Notes: generated by a model not told the origin, from the sequence alone. Counted from the stretch's first letter, positions 9,502 through 17,713 are shown. The stretch: 64,000 nucleotides of DNA from CAVOAK01 sp963664465 (GCA_963664465.2 CAXXSU010000011.1:248001-312000), one strand, 5' to 3'. Numbers and translations are program-made.

Positions 9502-10764
9502 TTACGGTGCCGCGGCAAATACGAGACAGGCGTTCGTCCCACCGAAGCCAAACGAATTGGACAATGCATTGCGGATCGTTCGCTGTTTCGCCTGTTTGGC
9601 GACAAGATCGATATCGCAGCCCGGCGACGGATTTTCAAGATTCAGTGTAGGCGGCGCTATGCCTTCGCTGATCGCCTTGATGCAGAATATGGCTTCAACG
9701 CTGCCCGCGGCTCCCAAGAGATGTCCAATAGCCGATTTTGTCGACGACATTGAAAGTGCGTTGGCGTGATCGCCGAACAAACGCTTGACGGCGGTGACTT
9801 CGACCTCGTCGCCGACCGGCGTCGATGTCCCGTGGGCATTGATGTAATCAATATCCTCTGGCGCCAGCGATGCGCGCTCGAGCGCGGCAGCCATGGCCCG
9901 ATAGGCACCGCCCCCATCCGGCGGCGGCGCTGTCATATGGTAGCCGTCGCCGGAAAGTCCGTAACCGATTACTTCGGCGTAGATGTTCGCTCCACGGCGC
10001 TTGGCATGATCCAACTCCTCGAGCACGACGACGCCGGCCCCCTCACCCATGACAAATCCGTCCCTATCGACATCCCACGGTCGCGAGGCCCGTTCAGGCG
10101 TTTCGTTAAAATTGGTCGATAACGCGCGGGCCGCGGCAAATCCAGCGATGCCAATTCGGCAAATAGCAGCCTCGGCACCGCCGGCGACCATCACGTCGGC
10201 ATCGCTTTCCGTAATCAAACGCGCACCGTCGCCAATGGCATGCGCACCGGAGGAACATGCAGTGACCACTGCATGATTGGGTCCTCGAAACCCGTAACGT
10301 ATCGAGACTTGTCCGGAGACCAGATTGATGAGATTTGCAGGAATAAAGTATGGGCTGATGCGTCGCGGTCCGCGATCGCGGAGCGTTAGGGTGCCTTTTT
10401 CGATGCCAGCCAGTCCACCGATTCCTGAACCGATGATCACCCCGGTTCGTTCGCAACCTTCGTCGTCGTCGGGTTTCCAGCCTGAATTCTCTATGGCCTG
10501 AACCGCCGCGCCCAACCCATAGAGGATGAACAGGTCCATTTTGCGTTGATCTTTGGGCTCGACCCAATCGTCGACGGCAAAATTTCCAAGCGCAGTTTCA
10601 CCGGTGGGAACCAGACCAGCGATTCGCGCCGGAAGATCGGATACGTCGAACCGCTCGATGGCGGTTATCCCCGAATCGCCGTTTACGAGCCGCCGCCACA
10701 CATGATCGATACCAACGCCAAGAGGCGTAACAAGCCCCATGCCGGTGATGACGACACGTCGCAT
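9502..10764 (-). CDS. fabF: beta-ketoacyl-ACP synthase II
   Basis: A 420-residue condensing enzyme of type II fatty acid synthesis; it elongates acyl-ACP with malonyl-ACP and is cytoplasmic. The thiolase-fold triad is complete: Cys170 in VVTACSSGAHA, His311 in INAHGTSTPVGD and His348 in SAIGHLLGAAG. The N-terminus MRRVVITGMGLVTPLG matches the family and supports the ATG at 10764. Length is that of FabF rather than the shorter FabB. It lies 44 bp downstream of acpP and upstream of mltG in the usual fabD-fabG-acpP-fabF-mltG order. Confidence 0.96.
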   Translation of the reverse strand: MRRVVITGMGLVTPLGVGIDHVWRRLVNGDSGITAIERFDVSDLPARIAGLVPTGETALGNFAVDDWVEPKDQRKMDLFILYGLGAAVQAIENSGWKPDDDEGCERTGVIIGSGIGGLAGIEKGTLTLRDRGPRRISPYFIPANLINLVSGQVSIRYGFRGPNHAVVTACSSGAHAIGDGARLITESDADVMVAGGAEAAICRIGIAGFAAARALSTNFNETPERASRPWDVDRDGFVMGEGAGVVVLEELDHAKRRGANIYAEVIGYGLSGDGYHMTAPPPDGGGAYRAMAAALERASLAPEDIDYINAHGTSTPVGDEVEVTAVKRLFGDHANALSMSSTKSAIGHLLGAAGSVEAIFCIKAISEGIAPPTLNLENPSPGCDIDLVAKQAKQRTIRNALSNSFGFGGTNACLVFAAAP

Positions 10765-10808
10765 TATAGTGAAAGAGGCGGCCGACTGGTCAGCCGGTTA
10801 GAACGCAC

Positions 10809-11045
10809 TTAGCTAGCGTGCTCTTTTATGAAGCCGATTGCGTCCTTTACCGTAAGGATCTTCTCGGCCGCATCGTCAGGAATTTCGCAACCAAATTCCT
10901 CTTCAAAAGCCATAACCAGCTCGACGGTATCGAGACTGTCTGCCCCCAAGTCATCGATAAAACTAGCACCATCTGAAACCTTGGCCTCGTCAACGCCAAG
11001 ATGTTCAACAACGATTTTCTTAACGCGATCTGCAACGTCACTCAT
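10809..11045 (-). CDS. acpP: acyl carrier protein
   Basis: A 78-residue acidic four-helix protein with the phosphopantetheine attachment motif GADSLDTVEL; Ser37 is the modified residue. It carries growing acyl chains for FabD, FabG and FabF, which surround it. The start is MSDVADRVKKIV, the normal AcpP N-terminus. The 180-bp gap upstream (11046-11225) is longer than other gaps in the operon and probably holds a separate acpP promoter, as is common because ACP is needed in excess; I do not see a convincing -35/-10 pair there. Confidence 0.97.
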   Translation of the reverse strand: MSDVADRVKKIVVEHLGVDEAKVSDGASFIDDLGADSLDTVELVMAFEEEFGCEIPDDAAEKILTVKDAIGFIKEHAS

Positions 11046-11225
11046 TGTAATTGGCCTCTTGGAACGGCGGATACCCGCGTTGTCTGGCGTTGTCTGAATG
11101 CATGCGCCGAACGATCACAGCGCCAAAATGCACTGGACGGCGGCGTTACGTAACACACTTTATTGGCCTTTACCAGCGCCACTCACAACGCAGGATTTGG
11201 CCGAATTCATGCCGCATTTGCCAAT

Positions 11226-11963
11226 TTAGATCATCGCCATACCGCCATTAACATGCAGCGTTTGGCCGGTCACATAGCCCGCCTCCTCGCTCGCAAGAAA
11301 GACCACGCCGGCGGCGACCTCATCGACGGCACCAAAGCGGCCGGCCGGAACGTTTGCCAGCAACTTCTCACGCTGTTCGTCAGACAATGCATCGGTCATT
11401 GCCGTTTCGATAAAGCCGGGCGCGATACAGTTTACCGTAATACCGCGGTTGCCGACTTCGCGCGCCATGGCCTTCGACATGCCAATGATGCCAGCCTTCG
11501 CCGCGGCGTAGTTTGATTGGCCTGGATTTCCGGTAACTCCAACGACCGATGAAATCGAAATGATGCGTCCCCAACGACGCTTAATCATGCCACGCAACGC
11601 ACTACGGCTAAGGCGAAATGCGGCCGTTAGATTAACGTCGAGGACGCTCTGCCAAGTTTCATCGGACATGCGAATCGCGAGCATGTCGTCGGCAATTCCG
11701 GCGTTGTTGATCAGGATATCAACCCCGCCCATTGCCTCCGTCGCCTGCTCTACCAAGCGATTGGGCGCATCCGCGTCCTTTAGGTCAGCCGGCGTAACGT
11801 GGGCGCGGTCGCCAAGTTCGGCGCTCAATGACTCGAGTGCATCCAAGCGTGTCCCAGAAAGAGCCACGCTCGCACCACGGCCATGAAGCGCCCGGGCGAC
11901 CGATCCACCGATCCCGCCGGACGCGCCCGTAATGAGGGCATTTTTTTCAGAAAGATCAAACAT
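11226..11963 (-). CDS. fabG: 3-oxoacyl-ACP reductase
   Basis: A 245-residue short-chain dehydrogenase that reduces 3-oxoacyl-ACP with NADPH. The nucleotide-binding motif is TGASGGIG at residues 12-19, followed by NNAG at 87-90, a catalytic Ser in the ISISSV segment, and YAAAK at 152-156. The C-terminus ends in the family-typical HVNGGMAMI. I start it at the ATG at 11963 (MFDLSEKNALITG); the frame is open a further 171 bp upstream, but that stretch is insertion-sequence DNA. An IS1182-family element sits 15 bp upstream, so expression must come through or from the IS rather than by simple co-translation with fabD. Confidence 0.95.
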   Translation of the reverse strand: MFDLSEKNALITGASGGIGGSVARALHGRGASVALSGTRLDALESLSAELGDRAHVTPADLKDADAPNRLVEQATEAMGGVDILINNAGIADDMLAIRMSDETWQSVLDVNLTAAFRLSRSALRGMIKRRWGRIISISSVVGVTGNPGQSNYAAAKAGIIGMSKAMAREVGNRGITVNCIAPGFIETAMTDALSDEQREKLLANVPAGRFGAVDEVAAGVVFLASEEAGYVTGQTLHVNGGMAMI

Positions 11964-12051
11964 CAAGATAGGCCCTAGCAGCCTGTCGGACTGAGGTCCG
12001 CGAGAATGGGTGTGGACGGATCGCGATGTGGAGAGGTCATGGGATCGAGCG

Positions 12052-12250
12052 CCTTTCGTGAGGACACGGAGTGCGGTCGCTTGGCCGCGCGTACCGCAGG
12101 GTGAGTATACTCTTATGCCCTCTCGTGAGGGCACGAAGTATGTTCGCTTGCTCGCGCGTGCCGCAAGGCGAGCATACTCTTATTCCTTTTCGCGAGGTAC
12201 GGAGTCCGGCCGCCTGCTCAAGCGTATTGCAAGGTGAACATTCTCTTTAT
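12052..12250. repeat. three imperfect 67-bp tandem repeats at the IS 3' end
   Basis: Three units with an exact 67-bp spacing: the anchor TCGTGAGG (TCGCGAGG in the third) begins at 12056, 12123 and 12190. Each unit also shares a CGC-rich centre and a closing phrase close to ACTCTTAT. The third unit overlaps the last codons and stop of the transposase, so the outer two look like decayed tandem copies of the transposase 3' end. They fill the space between the transposase stop and the left inverted repeat. Confidence 0.7.
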
Positions 12251-13576
12251 GTTCCAGGCCAGGGTCACCAGGTTCCATTCGCCCGTGACCTTGTCCAGGC
12301 CGCGTAGCGAGAACTGGCGGAAGCCCATGGCCGATTTGATGATGCCGAACACCGGTTCCGGCGTTTGCTTGCGCAGGGCGTAGAGTTGCCGGCCTTCGGG
12401 CGTCGCCAGTCGATGTGTCATCGCTTCCAGCGGCGTCGGGTTCTCCGGGGGCGGCGGCGCGCCGGCGAAGCGGTCCTTCCAGGAGAGATGATGGCGTTCC
12501 CGGCCGGGCGTGATCAACGGCGCGATCTCGGCCTCGGCGCAGGCGTTCACGTTGGCCTCGCTGAAGTAGCCGCTGTCCGCCAGCAGGGTCTCGGGCGCGC
12601 CCAGCGCCTCGGGAAGGCGGGCGAGCGCTTCCAGCGCCGGTTCGATTTGTCGCTTGTCGTTGGGGGCCTGGACCACGTCGTTGGTGACCACCAGCAGGCT
12701 GTCGGCCGCCACCAGGGCTTGGGCGTTGTAGGCCTGTTCGAAGCCGCCGCCGGCCACCGGCATGATGCGCGAGTCCGCGTCGGTCAGATTGACCTGGTCC
12801 TTCGGCCCGGGCCCGGCCACCGGCGGCTCGGGTGGACGGCCGCCCGGCTTGCGGCCCGTCTTCTCGGCCTTCTCCGCGCGCGCCTCGAGCTTCGCCTCGT
12901 ACTCGGCCCGTTCCCGCTCAAGGCGTTCGCGCGCCCGCGCCTCGATCACCGCCTTGGCCTCGGCGATGCGGGCCAGACGATCCTCGCGCCGGGCCAGTTC
13001 CTCGGGCACCGACATCCCGTCGGGCACATCCGCCCCATCGGCCGCCTCCGCCAACGCCATCAACTCCGCCACCTCGGCCTTCAACCGGGCTTCGAGCTCG
13101 CAGGCGTGTTTCCACGACAGCGCGCTGTGCCGGCTCGCGTTGGCGTGCACCTTGGTGCCGTCCAGCGCCACCGTGCCGAGCTTCAGCACCCCGGCTTCCC
13201 GGGCCAGCAGCAGCACCTCGACGAACAGCCCTTCGATCCGGTCGAGAAAACGCCGCCGGAACGCGGCGATGGTATCGTGGTCGGGATGATCGTTGACCGC
13301 GATGAAGCGGAAAGCGACAGAATCATAGGTCGCGCGCTCCAACTTGCGGCTCGAAAACACCCCCGTGGCGTAGCCGTAGACCAGAAGCCCCAGCAGCATG
13401 CTCGGGTGATAGGACGCCGAGCCCGAGCCGCGATAGGCCTTCACGAACGCCGAGAGGTCCAACTGCTCGATCACCTCGACCACGAAGCGCGCCAGATGCC
13501 GCTCGGGAAGCCATTCCTCCACCGACGGCGGCAGCAGAAACCCCGTCTCCCGGTCGACCGGTCGGAAATTGCTCAT
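12218..13576 (-). CDS. IS1182-family transposase
   Basis: A 452-residue DDE transposase. The N-terminal part (NFRPVDRETGFLLPPSVEEW, then YHPSMLLGLLVYGYATG) and the C-terminal YALRKQTPEPVFGIIKSAMG are diagnostic of IS1182-type enzymes. A charged Glu/Arg/Ala-rich coiled-coil insert lies at about residues 170-255. Candidate catalytic acids are the Asp in TVALDGTKVHANAS, the Asp in LLADSGYFS and the Glu in the C-terminal EPVFG segment. The start at 13576 has GGAG 6 nt upstream; in-frame Met codons up to 13606 are possible. GC is clearly higher than in the neighbouring fab genes, fitting an acquired element. The long antisense frame here is a shadow. Confidence 0.93.
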   Translation of the reverse strand: MSNFRPVDRETGFLLPPSVEEWLPERHLARFVVEVIEQLDLSAFVKAYRGSGSASYHPSMLLGLLVYGYATGVFSSRKLERATYDSVAFRFIAVNDHPDHDTIAAFRRRFLDRIEGLFVEVLLLAREAGVLKLGTVALDGTKVHANASRHSALSWKHACELEARLKAEVAELMALAEAADGADVPDGMSVPEELARREDRLARIAEAKAVIEARARERLERERAEYEAKLEARAEKAEKTGRKPGGRPPEPPVAGPGPKDQVNLTDADSRIMPVAGGGFEQAYNAQALVAADSLLVVTNDVVQAPNDKRQIEPALEALARLPEALGAPETLLADSGYFSEANVNACAEAEIAPLITPGRERHHLSWKDRFAGAPPPPENPTPLEAMTHRLATPEGRQLYALRKQTPEPVFGIIKSAMGFRQFSLRGLDKVTGEWNLVTLAWNIKRMFTLQYA

Positions 13577-13656
13577 GACGGTCTCCATCACGCGCGGGCA
13601 AATCAACTGATACCATCGAATCCTATTTCGACTCCCGGCTCAAGTCCGACAGGCTG

Positions 13657-14607
13657 CTAGAACTCTTTTACGAATACCTCGATATCAGCCGGATCCTGAA
13701 GCGACAGCGCCGTCATCTCGCCATCGATACGGCGCGTCAGGCCGCTCAATACTTTACCGGCGCCAGCCTCCACCAATCTATCAACGCCATTCGTCCGCAT
13801 GTAAAGGACGCTCTCACGCCAGCGAACCATGGCGGTGACCTGTTCCACCAACTGTCGGCGAATGGTTTCCGGATTGCTGGTTTCGCCGGCAGTCACATTC
13901 GCTATCAGTGGGACTAAGGGTGCAACGATTGCGGTCCCTTCGAGCAGCTCTGACATTGCCTCTGCGGCAGGCGTCATTAGAGAACAATGAAATGGTGCGC
14001 TCACCGGCAACCGAATTGCCCGTCGGGCGCCACGCTCGGTCGCCAGCTCGATGGCGCGCTCTACCGCTTTTTCGCTGCCGCTGACAACAACTTGTCCTGG
14101 CGCATTATCATTCGCTGCCTCGCACACCTCACCCTCAACGACCGCGGCCGCATCGCTAGCAACAGACCGCACGTCTTCCAGATCCAGTCCCAGCAGCGCT
14201 GCCATCGCTCCCGCACCAACCGGTACCGCTTCCTGCATGGCATTGCCACGGAACCGCAGAAGCCGCACGGCCTCCGCCAACTCCAGAGCGCGCGCGGCAG
14301 CAAGCGCGGAATATTCGCCGAGAGAATGGCCGGCGACATAGGTGCAAACGTCGCCGAGCTTCATTCCGCCCTCGACTTCAAGCACGCGGATGACGGCGAG
14401 ACTGACCGCCATCAACGCCGGTTGCGCATTTTTCGTCAACATCAGGTCGGAGTCTGGTCCCTCGAACATCAACTTCGCCAAATGTTGTTCGAGTGCGTCA
14501 TCCACTTCCTCGAAGATAAGCCGCGCAGCTGGAAACGCGGCCGCGAGATCGCGGCCCATGCCCACCGCCTGCGAGCCTTGCCCAGGAAATACGAAGGCTG
14601 TCGTCAT
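13657..14607 (-). CDS. fabD: malonyl-CoA:ACP transacylase
   Basis: A 316-residue acyltransferase that loads malonate from CoA onto ACP. The N-terminal FVFPGQGSQAVGMG (residues 5-18), nucleophile Ser95 in GHSLGEYS and a catalytic His in the VSAPFHCSLM segment near residue 200 are all present. The start at 14607 is chosen because MTTAFVFPGQGSQ is the family N-terminus; the frame upstream to 14739 runs into the divergent rpsF promoter region. It is first in the fab operon. Its stop codon TAG is formed by the CTAG at the IS boundary, so the protein keeps its full length despite the insertion. Confidence 0.95.
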   Translation of the reverse strand: MTTAFVFPGQGSQAVGMGRDLAAAFPAARLIFEEVDDALEQHLAKLMFEGPDSDLMLTKNAQPALMAVSLAVIRVLEVEGGMKLGDVCTYVAGHSLGEYSALAAARALELAEAVRLLRFRGNAMQEAVPVGAGAMAALLGLDLEDVRSVASDAAAVVEGEVCEAANDNAPGQVVVSGSEKAVERAIELATERGARRAIRLPVSAPFHCSLMTPAAEAMSELLEGTAIVAPLVPLIANVTAGETSNPETIRRQLVEQVTAMVRWRESVLYMRTNGVDRLVEAGAGKVLSGLTRRIDGEMTALSLQDPADIEVFVKEF

Positions 14608-14699
14608 ATTTTCAATCCAGATCGATCGTTTCCACGCCGCTAGGCGAAGCGAGCGACGCACCATGCACAAATTGGCCAGTTCTAAAAGTCGATTTCTAT

Positions 14700-14726
14700 T
14701 TGTACACGAAACGAATTGTGTATAGT
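14700..14726 (+). promoter_or_regulatory. candidate promoter of the rpsF-rpsR-rplI operon
   Basis: TTGTAC at 14700-14705 and TATAGT at 14721-14726 resemble sigma-70 -35 and -10 boxes with a 15-nt spacer, slightly short. The site lies about 95 nt upstream of rpsF in the divergent gap with fabD, just before the leader hairpins. It is judged from sequence alone. Confidence 0.4.
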
Positions 14727-14748
14727 GCGCAGCCCTCATTCACTCCTT

Positions 14749-14816
14749 GCCGGCGTAACCCGCCGGCTAGATCCGGGCGGTCGCCGAAGACGCCGGATCG
14801 CATATAGCCGAAAGGA
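14749..14816 (+). promoter_or_regulatory. structured leader upstream of rpsF, possible S6:S18 autoregulatory site
   Basis: Two hairpins lie in the rpsF leader. The first pairs GCCGGCG (14749-14755) with CGCCGGC (14761-14767) around TAACC. The second pairs GATCCGG plus CG (from 14770) with CGCCGGATC (14791-14799), with one bulged G and a loop containing CGCCGA. The ribosome-binding site AAAGGAG follows at 14811-14817. Many bacteria control rpsF through an S6:S18-binding leader with an exposed CCG; this one has the right place and a CCG in the loop, but identity is inferred. Confidence 0.45.
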
Positions 14817-14822
14817 GTCGCT

Positions 14823-15632
14823 ATGGCGTTGTACGAGAACATATTTATCGTGCGCCAAGACGTTTCGTCCACACAAGTGGACGCGATCACAGACAGCTTC
14901 GAAGAAATTATCCGCGAGCATGGCGGCAGCGTTGCCAAACGCGAATATTGGGGCCTGCGAACGCTGGCCTATCGCATCAACAAGAACAAGAAGGGCCACT
15001 ACGTGCTCTTCAATATCGACGCGCCGTCGGAAGCGGTTCGCGAATTGGCCCGCCAGATGCGGCTTAATGAAGACGTTTTGCGCGAACTCACGGTCCGGCT
15101 GGATAGCCTTCCCGAGGCCCCTTCACCGATCATGCTGACCAAGGGCGACCGCGACCGTGACCGAGCGTCACGCGATGGAACGCGCGTCGAGGCGGCCAAG
15201 ACGGACGATGCATCAGCCAAAACGGACGATGCACCGGCCAAGACAGACGATGAATCAGCCAAGACGGCCAAGCCGGAAGGTGCACCAGCCGAGACAGACG
15301 ATGCATCAGCCAAGACGGCCCAGACGGACGTGAGCGTGGCCGAAAAGGAGCCAGATGCGGCCGAAGCAACGACTGCCGCTGACGCGCCTGCAACGGATGC
15401 CCCGGCCGACCAGCCTACGGTCGACATGGAAACGGTCGCCGACGAAGCCAGCGAGCCCAAGCCCGCAAAGCCAAGGCGCGCAGCGCCGAAAAAAGCCAAG
15501 GCCGAGACCAAGAAAAGAGCGGTCAAGGATGAAAAAGTGGCCAGCGCGGACAAAACGAAGAGCAAACCGGCTGCAAAGCCAAAGCGCGCCGCGGCGAAGA
15601 AGACCGCCAAGGCAAAAGAATCCGCAGACTAG
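14823..15632 (+). CDS. rpsF: 30S ribosomal protein S6 with long charged tail
   Basis: The first roughly 105 residues are a normal S6: MALYENIFIVRQDVS at the start, then REYWGLRTLAYRINKNKKGHY and a closing LTVRLDSLPEAPSP. S6 binds the 30S platform with S18, whose gene follows after 12 bp. The protein is 269 residues, about twice the usual 95-150. The tail has acidic repeats built on AKTDDAS-like heptads (about residues 122-165), an Ala/Glu/Asp-rich segment, and a Lys/Ala/Pro-rich histone-like end with many KPKRAA and KKAKA phrases. The start is supported by AAAGGAG 5-7 nt upstream. The tail is probably disordered; its role is unknown. Confidence 0.95.
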   Translation: MALYENIFIVRQDVSSTQVDAITDSFEEIIREHGGSVAKREYWGLRTLAYRINKNKKGHYVLFNIDAPSEAVRELARQMRLNEDVLRELTVRLDSLPEAPSPIMLTKGDRDRDRASRDGTRVEAAKTDDASAKTDDAPAKTDDESAKTAKPEGAPAETDDASAKTAQTDVSVAEKEPDAAEATTAADAPATDAPADQPTVDMETVADEASEPKPAKPRRAAPKKAKAETKKRAVKDEKVASADKTKSKPAAKPKRAAAKKTAKAKESAD

Positions 15633-15644
15633 AGGTAGTACGCA

Positions 15645-15938
15645 ATGGCATTTTCCAGCAGAGGGCGTTCAGGTAGACCTACAGGTTCCGGCGGTGGTGG
15701 CCGCCGACCGTCTTCCCGCCGTCCATTTTTTCGGCGCCGTAAGAGCTGTCCATTCTCAGGGCCGAACGCCCCCACCATCGACCACAAGGACGTCAAGTTG
15801 CTCCTGCGTTTTGTATCCGAACGCGGCAAGATCGTTCCAAGCCGAATCACGGCGGTTTCCACGAAAGCGCAACGAGAATTGGCGAAAGCGATCAAAAGGG
15901 CGAGATATCTCGCCCTGCTGCCCTATGTTGTAAAGTAG
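15645..15938 (+). CDS. rpsR: 30S ribosomal protein S18
   Basis: A 97-residue S18. The core matches the family: RRRKSCPFSG, IDHKDVKLLLRFVSERGKI, PSRITAVSTKAQRELAKAIKRAR and the terminal YLALLPYV. An N-terminal extension of about 28 residues is rich in Gly, Arg and Ser, as in many alphaproteobacteria. It pairs with S6 on the 30S platform and lies 12 bp after rpsF, so the two are co-transcribed and should be made in equal amounts. The Cys in KSCPF is the remnant zinc-ligand position seen in many S18 proteins. Confidence 0.97.
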   Translation: MAFSSRGRSGRPTGSGGGGRRPSSRRPFFRRRKSCPFSGPNAPTIDHKDVKLLLRFVSERGKIVPSRITAVSTKAQRELAKAIKRARYLALLPYVVK

Positions 15939-15959
15939 CAACATCCGACGAGATCGAAC

Positions 15960-16913
15960 GTGAGAAATTGGAAATATTGGGCGATTTCTTTAGGCGCGGG
16001 TTTGGCGAGTGCGCTGGCCTTCCTGTTTGCCGGTAGCGGCACGTTGTTCGGCATGTTGCTTACGTATTTCGCACAGCTGCCGCTCTTTCTCGCAGCGCTC
16101 AGCCTTGGTGGAACCGCAAGCATGGCCGCAAGTGCGGCGGCGGTTTTGGCGATCGTAGTATTGGTCGGCGGTTTCTTCGCAGCATTTGTCTACCTGATCG
16201 TCAATGCCCTTCCAGTAGTTGTCTTTACGCGCCAAGCCCTGCTATCCCAGACTACGCAACAAGGGGTCGTTCATTGGTATCCCGCTGGACTGCTGCTCGG
16301 ATGGCTGACCGGCGCAGGCGCCATTATTTTGACGGTCGCGACGGTGTGGCTTGCAGCGCAGCCGGAAGGACTGGAAGGCAGCGTAACGTTGTTCGTTGAA
16401 TCCATCATGGAACAGATCCTGCCGGCCGGGTCTCAAGGCGGGCGCGACAGGCTTATCAACCGTGTCATTCCAATTCTGCCCGGGACGGTCGTCGTGGGTT
16501 GGCTGGTCATGGCCATCATCAATTCCAGCCTCGCACAAAAGCTACTGGTTCATTTCGGCCATAACCTGAGACCTTGGCCCGACATCGCGTCATTGGAGCT
16601 GCCACACTGGGCGACCATTCTCGCCGCGGTTTCAATTGCTATTTGGTTGCTGCCGGGCAGCCTTGGTTATTATGGCCAGAACTTGATGCTGGTGTTGCTC
16701 ACGCCGTTCTTCTTTGTCGGCTTGGCAATGGTCCATTCGCTGTGCCGCCGCCTTACGGTCGGCGGATTCCTGCTGTTCCTATTCTACTTCACGATGATGG
16801 CCTTGGGTTGGCCGGTCATCATCGTCACTGTCCTAGGTGTCTTTGAAAATTGGTATGGCCTGCGGCGACGCCTTGCGGCACCGAGCCCTGGCAGCCCTGG
16901 CGAGGAAGTTTGA
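15960..16913 (+). CDS. DUF2232 family membrane protein
   Basis: A 317-residue polytopic membrane protein with seven or eight hydrophobic segments spread over its length (first at about residues 8-25, last at about 270-295). Position and topology match the DUF2232 (YybS-like) family often found between rpsR and rplI in alphaproteobacteria. The start is the GTG at 15960, 21 bp after rpsR; its product begins MRNWKYWAISLGAG. Function is unknown. It is almost surely co-transcribed with the ribosomal protein genes and rplI follows after 1 bp. Confidence 0.8.
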   Translation: MRNWKYWAISLGAGLASALAFLFAGSGTLFGMLLTYFAQLPLFLAALSLGGTASMAASAAAVLAIVVLVGGFFAAFVYLIVNALPVVVFTRQALLSQTTQQGVVHWYPAGLLLGWLTGAGAIILTVATVWLAAQPEGLEGSVTLFVESIMEQILPAGSQGGRDRLINRVIPILPGTVVVGWLVMAIINSSLAQKLLVHFGHNLRPWPDIASLELPHWATILAAVSIAIWLLPGSLGYYGQNLMLVLLTPFFFVGLAMVHSLCRRLTVGGFLLFLFYFTMMALGWPVIIVTVLGVFENWYGLRRRLAAPSPGSPGEEV

Positions 16914-16914
16914 C

Positions 16915-17607
16915 ATGCAGCTAATTCTGTTGGAGCGGGTTGAGAATCTTGGGCAAATGGGTGACGTCGTAACCGTCAAGCCCGGCTTTGGACGCAACTA
17001 TCTGCTTCCTCAAAAACGCGCCCTCCGGGCAACCAAAGAAAATATCGATCGTTTTCAAGCTCAGCGCGCGCAACTCGAAACGACAAATATCGAGCGCCGG
17101 GGTGAAGCAGAACAGGTCGCTGAGAAAATCAACGGTCAGATGGCGACCGTGCTACGGAGCGCGGGAGAGTCCGGCCAATTGTATGGGTCGGTGAACGCCC
17201 GCGACATCGCGAGCGCAGCAAAGGAGGCTGGATTCACCATCGAGCGTCGCCAAGTCATTATGCAACGCCCGGTGAAGGTATTAGGCCTGCATCCAATCCG
17301 CATCCGTCTGCACCCCGAAGTGGACGCAACCTTGACCGTAAACGTTGCGCGAACCGCGGATGAAGCTGAGCGACAAAAGGTACTCGGTCACGCGATTGTT
17401 GGCGAAGGAGCGGAAGCCGAAGATCCGGAAACTGCCGCCGACGCGACAGAGTTATTCGAGGAGAGGACAGCGACGCTCGAAGAGCTGCAAATTGCAAGCG
17501 AAGTCGACATTGATGAGGATGACGAGGAAGCGCCCGCCGAGGCGAGCGAGGAAGCAGCCGCTGAAGATAACGAGGACGAGTCCAAAAAGGCCCCCGGGGA
17601 AAGCTGA
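16915..17607 (+). CDS. rplI: 50S ribosomal protein L9 with acidic tail
   Basis: The L9 N-domain is clear: MQLILLERVENLGQMGDVVTV followed by the KPGFGRNYLLPQKRA RNA-binding region, a long central helix and a C-domain ending near residue 150. L9 binds 23S rRNA at the base of the L1 stalk. The gene encodes 230 residues instead of about 150-190; the extra tail is strongly acidic with many Glu, Asp and Ala and should be disordered. The ATG at 16915 was chosen because the earlier in-frame codons belong to the overlapping end of the DUF2232 gene. Confidence 0.95.
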   Translation: MQLILLERVENLGQMGDVVTVKPGFGRNYLLPQKRALRATKENIDRFQAQRAQLETTNIERRGEAEQVAEKINGQMATVLRSAGESGQLYGSVNARDIASAAKEAGFTIERRQVIMQRPVKVLGLHPIRIRLHPEVDATLTVNVARTADEAERQKVLGHAIVGEGAEAEDPETAADATELFEERTATLEELQIASEVDIDEDDEEAPAEASEEAAAEDNEDESKKAPGES

Positions 17608-17713
17608 ACTTCTTGCAGCACAGCCGTCACGAAGGCTGCTGCTAGCGACAATCGATTCCGCCAGCGGCAGAGACTGCCTGTTATCCCCGATATCCTTGTT
17701 TCCACAGGTACGT

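Larger units (their letters stand above)
11979..13656 (-). mobile_element. IS1182-family insertion sequence between fabD and fabG
   Basis: The element is bounded by perfect terminal inverted repeats: CAGCCTGTCGGACT at 11979-11992 and its complement at 13643-13656. Each is flanked by CTAG (11975-11978 and 13657-13660), consistent with a 4-bp target duplication. Removing the element and one CTAG leaves 11 bp between the fabD stop and the fabG ATG, a normal operon spacing. The right-hand CTAG supplies the TAG stop of fabD. The perfect ends and uninterrupted transposase suggest a recent insertion. Transposase direction matches the fab operon. Confidence 0.9.

Noticed and set aside
12365..13660. 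Open frame of 431 codons on the plus strand
   Set aside because: It is antisense to the IS1182 transposase, is Arg/Pro-rich and low-complexity, and results from high GC in that gene.
14999..15610. Minus-strand frame of 203 codons rich in Ser, Ala and Leu
   Set aside because: It mirrors the repetitive rpsF tail; the rpsF frame has the conserved S6 core and ribosome-binding site.
17622..17644. Hairpin after rplI (GCAGC...GGCTGCTGC) as a terminator
   Set aside because: The stem is interrupted and not followed by T residues, so termination is not supported.
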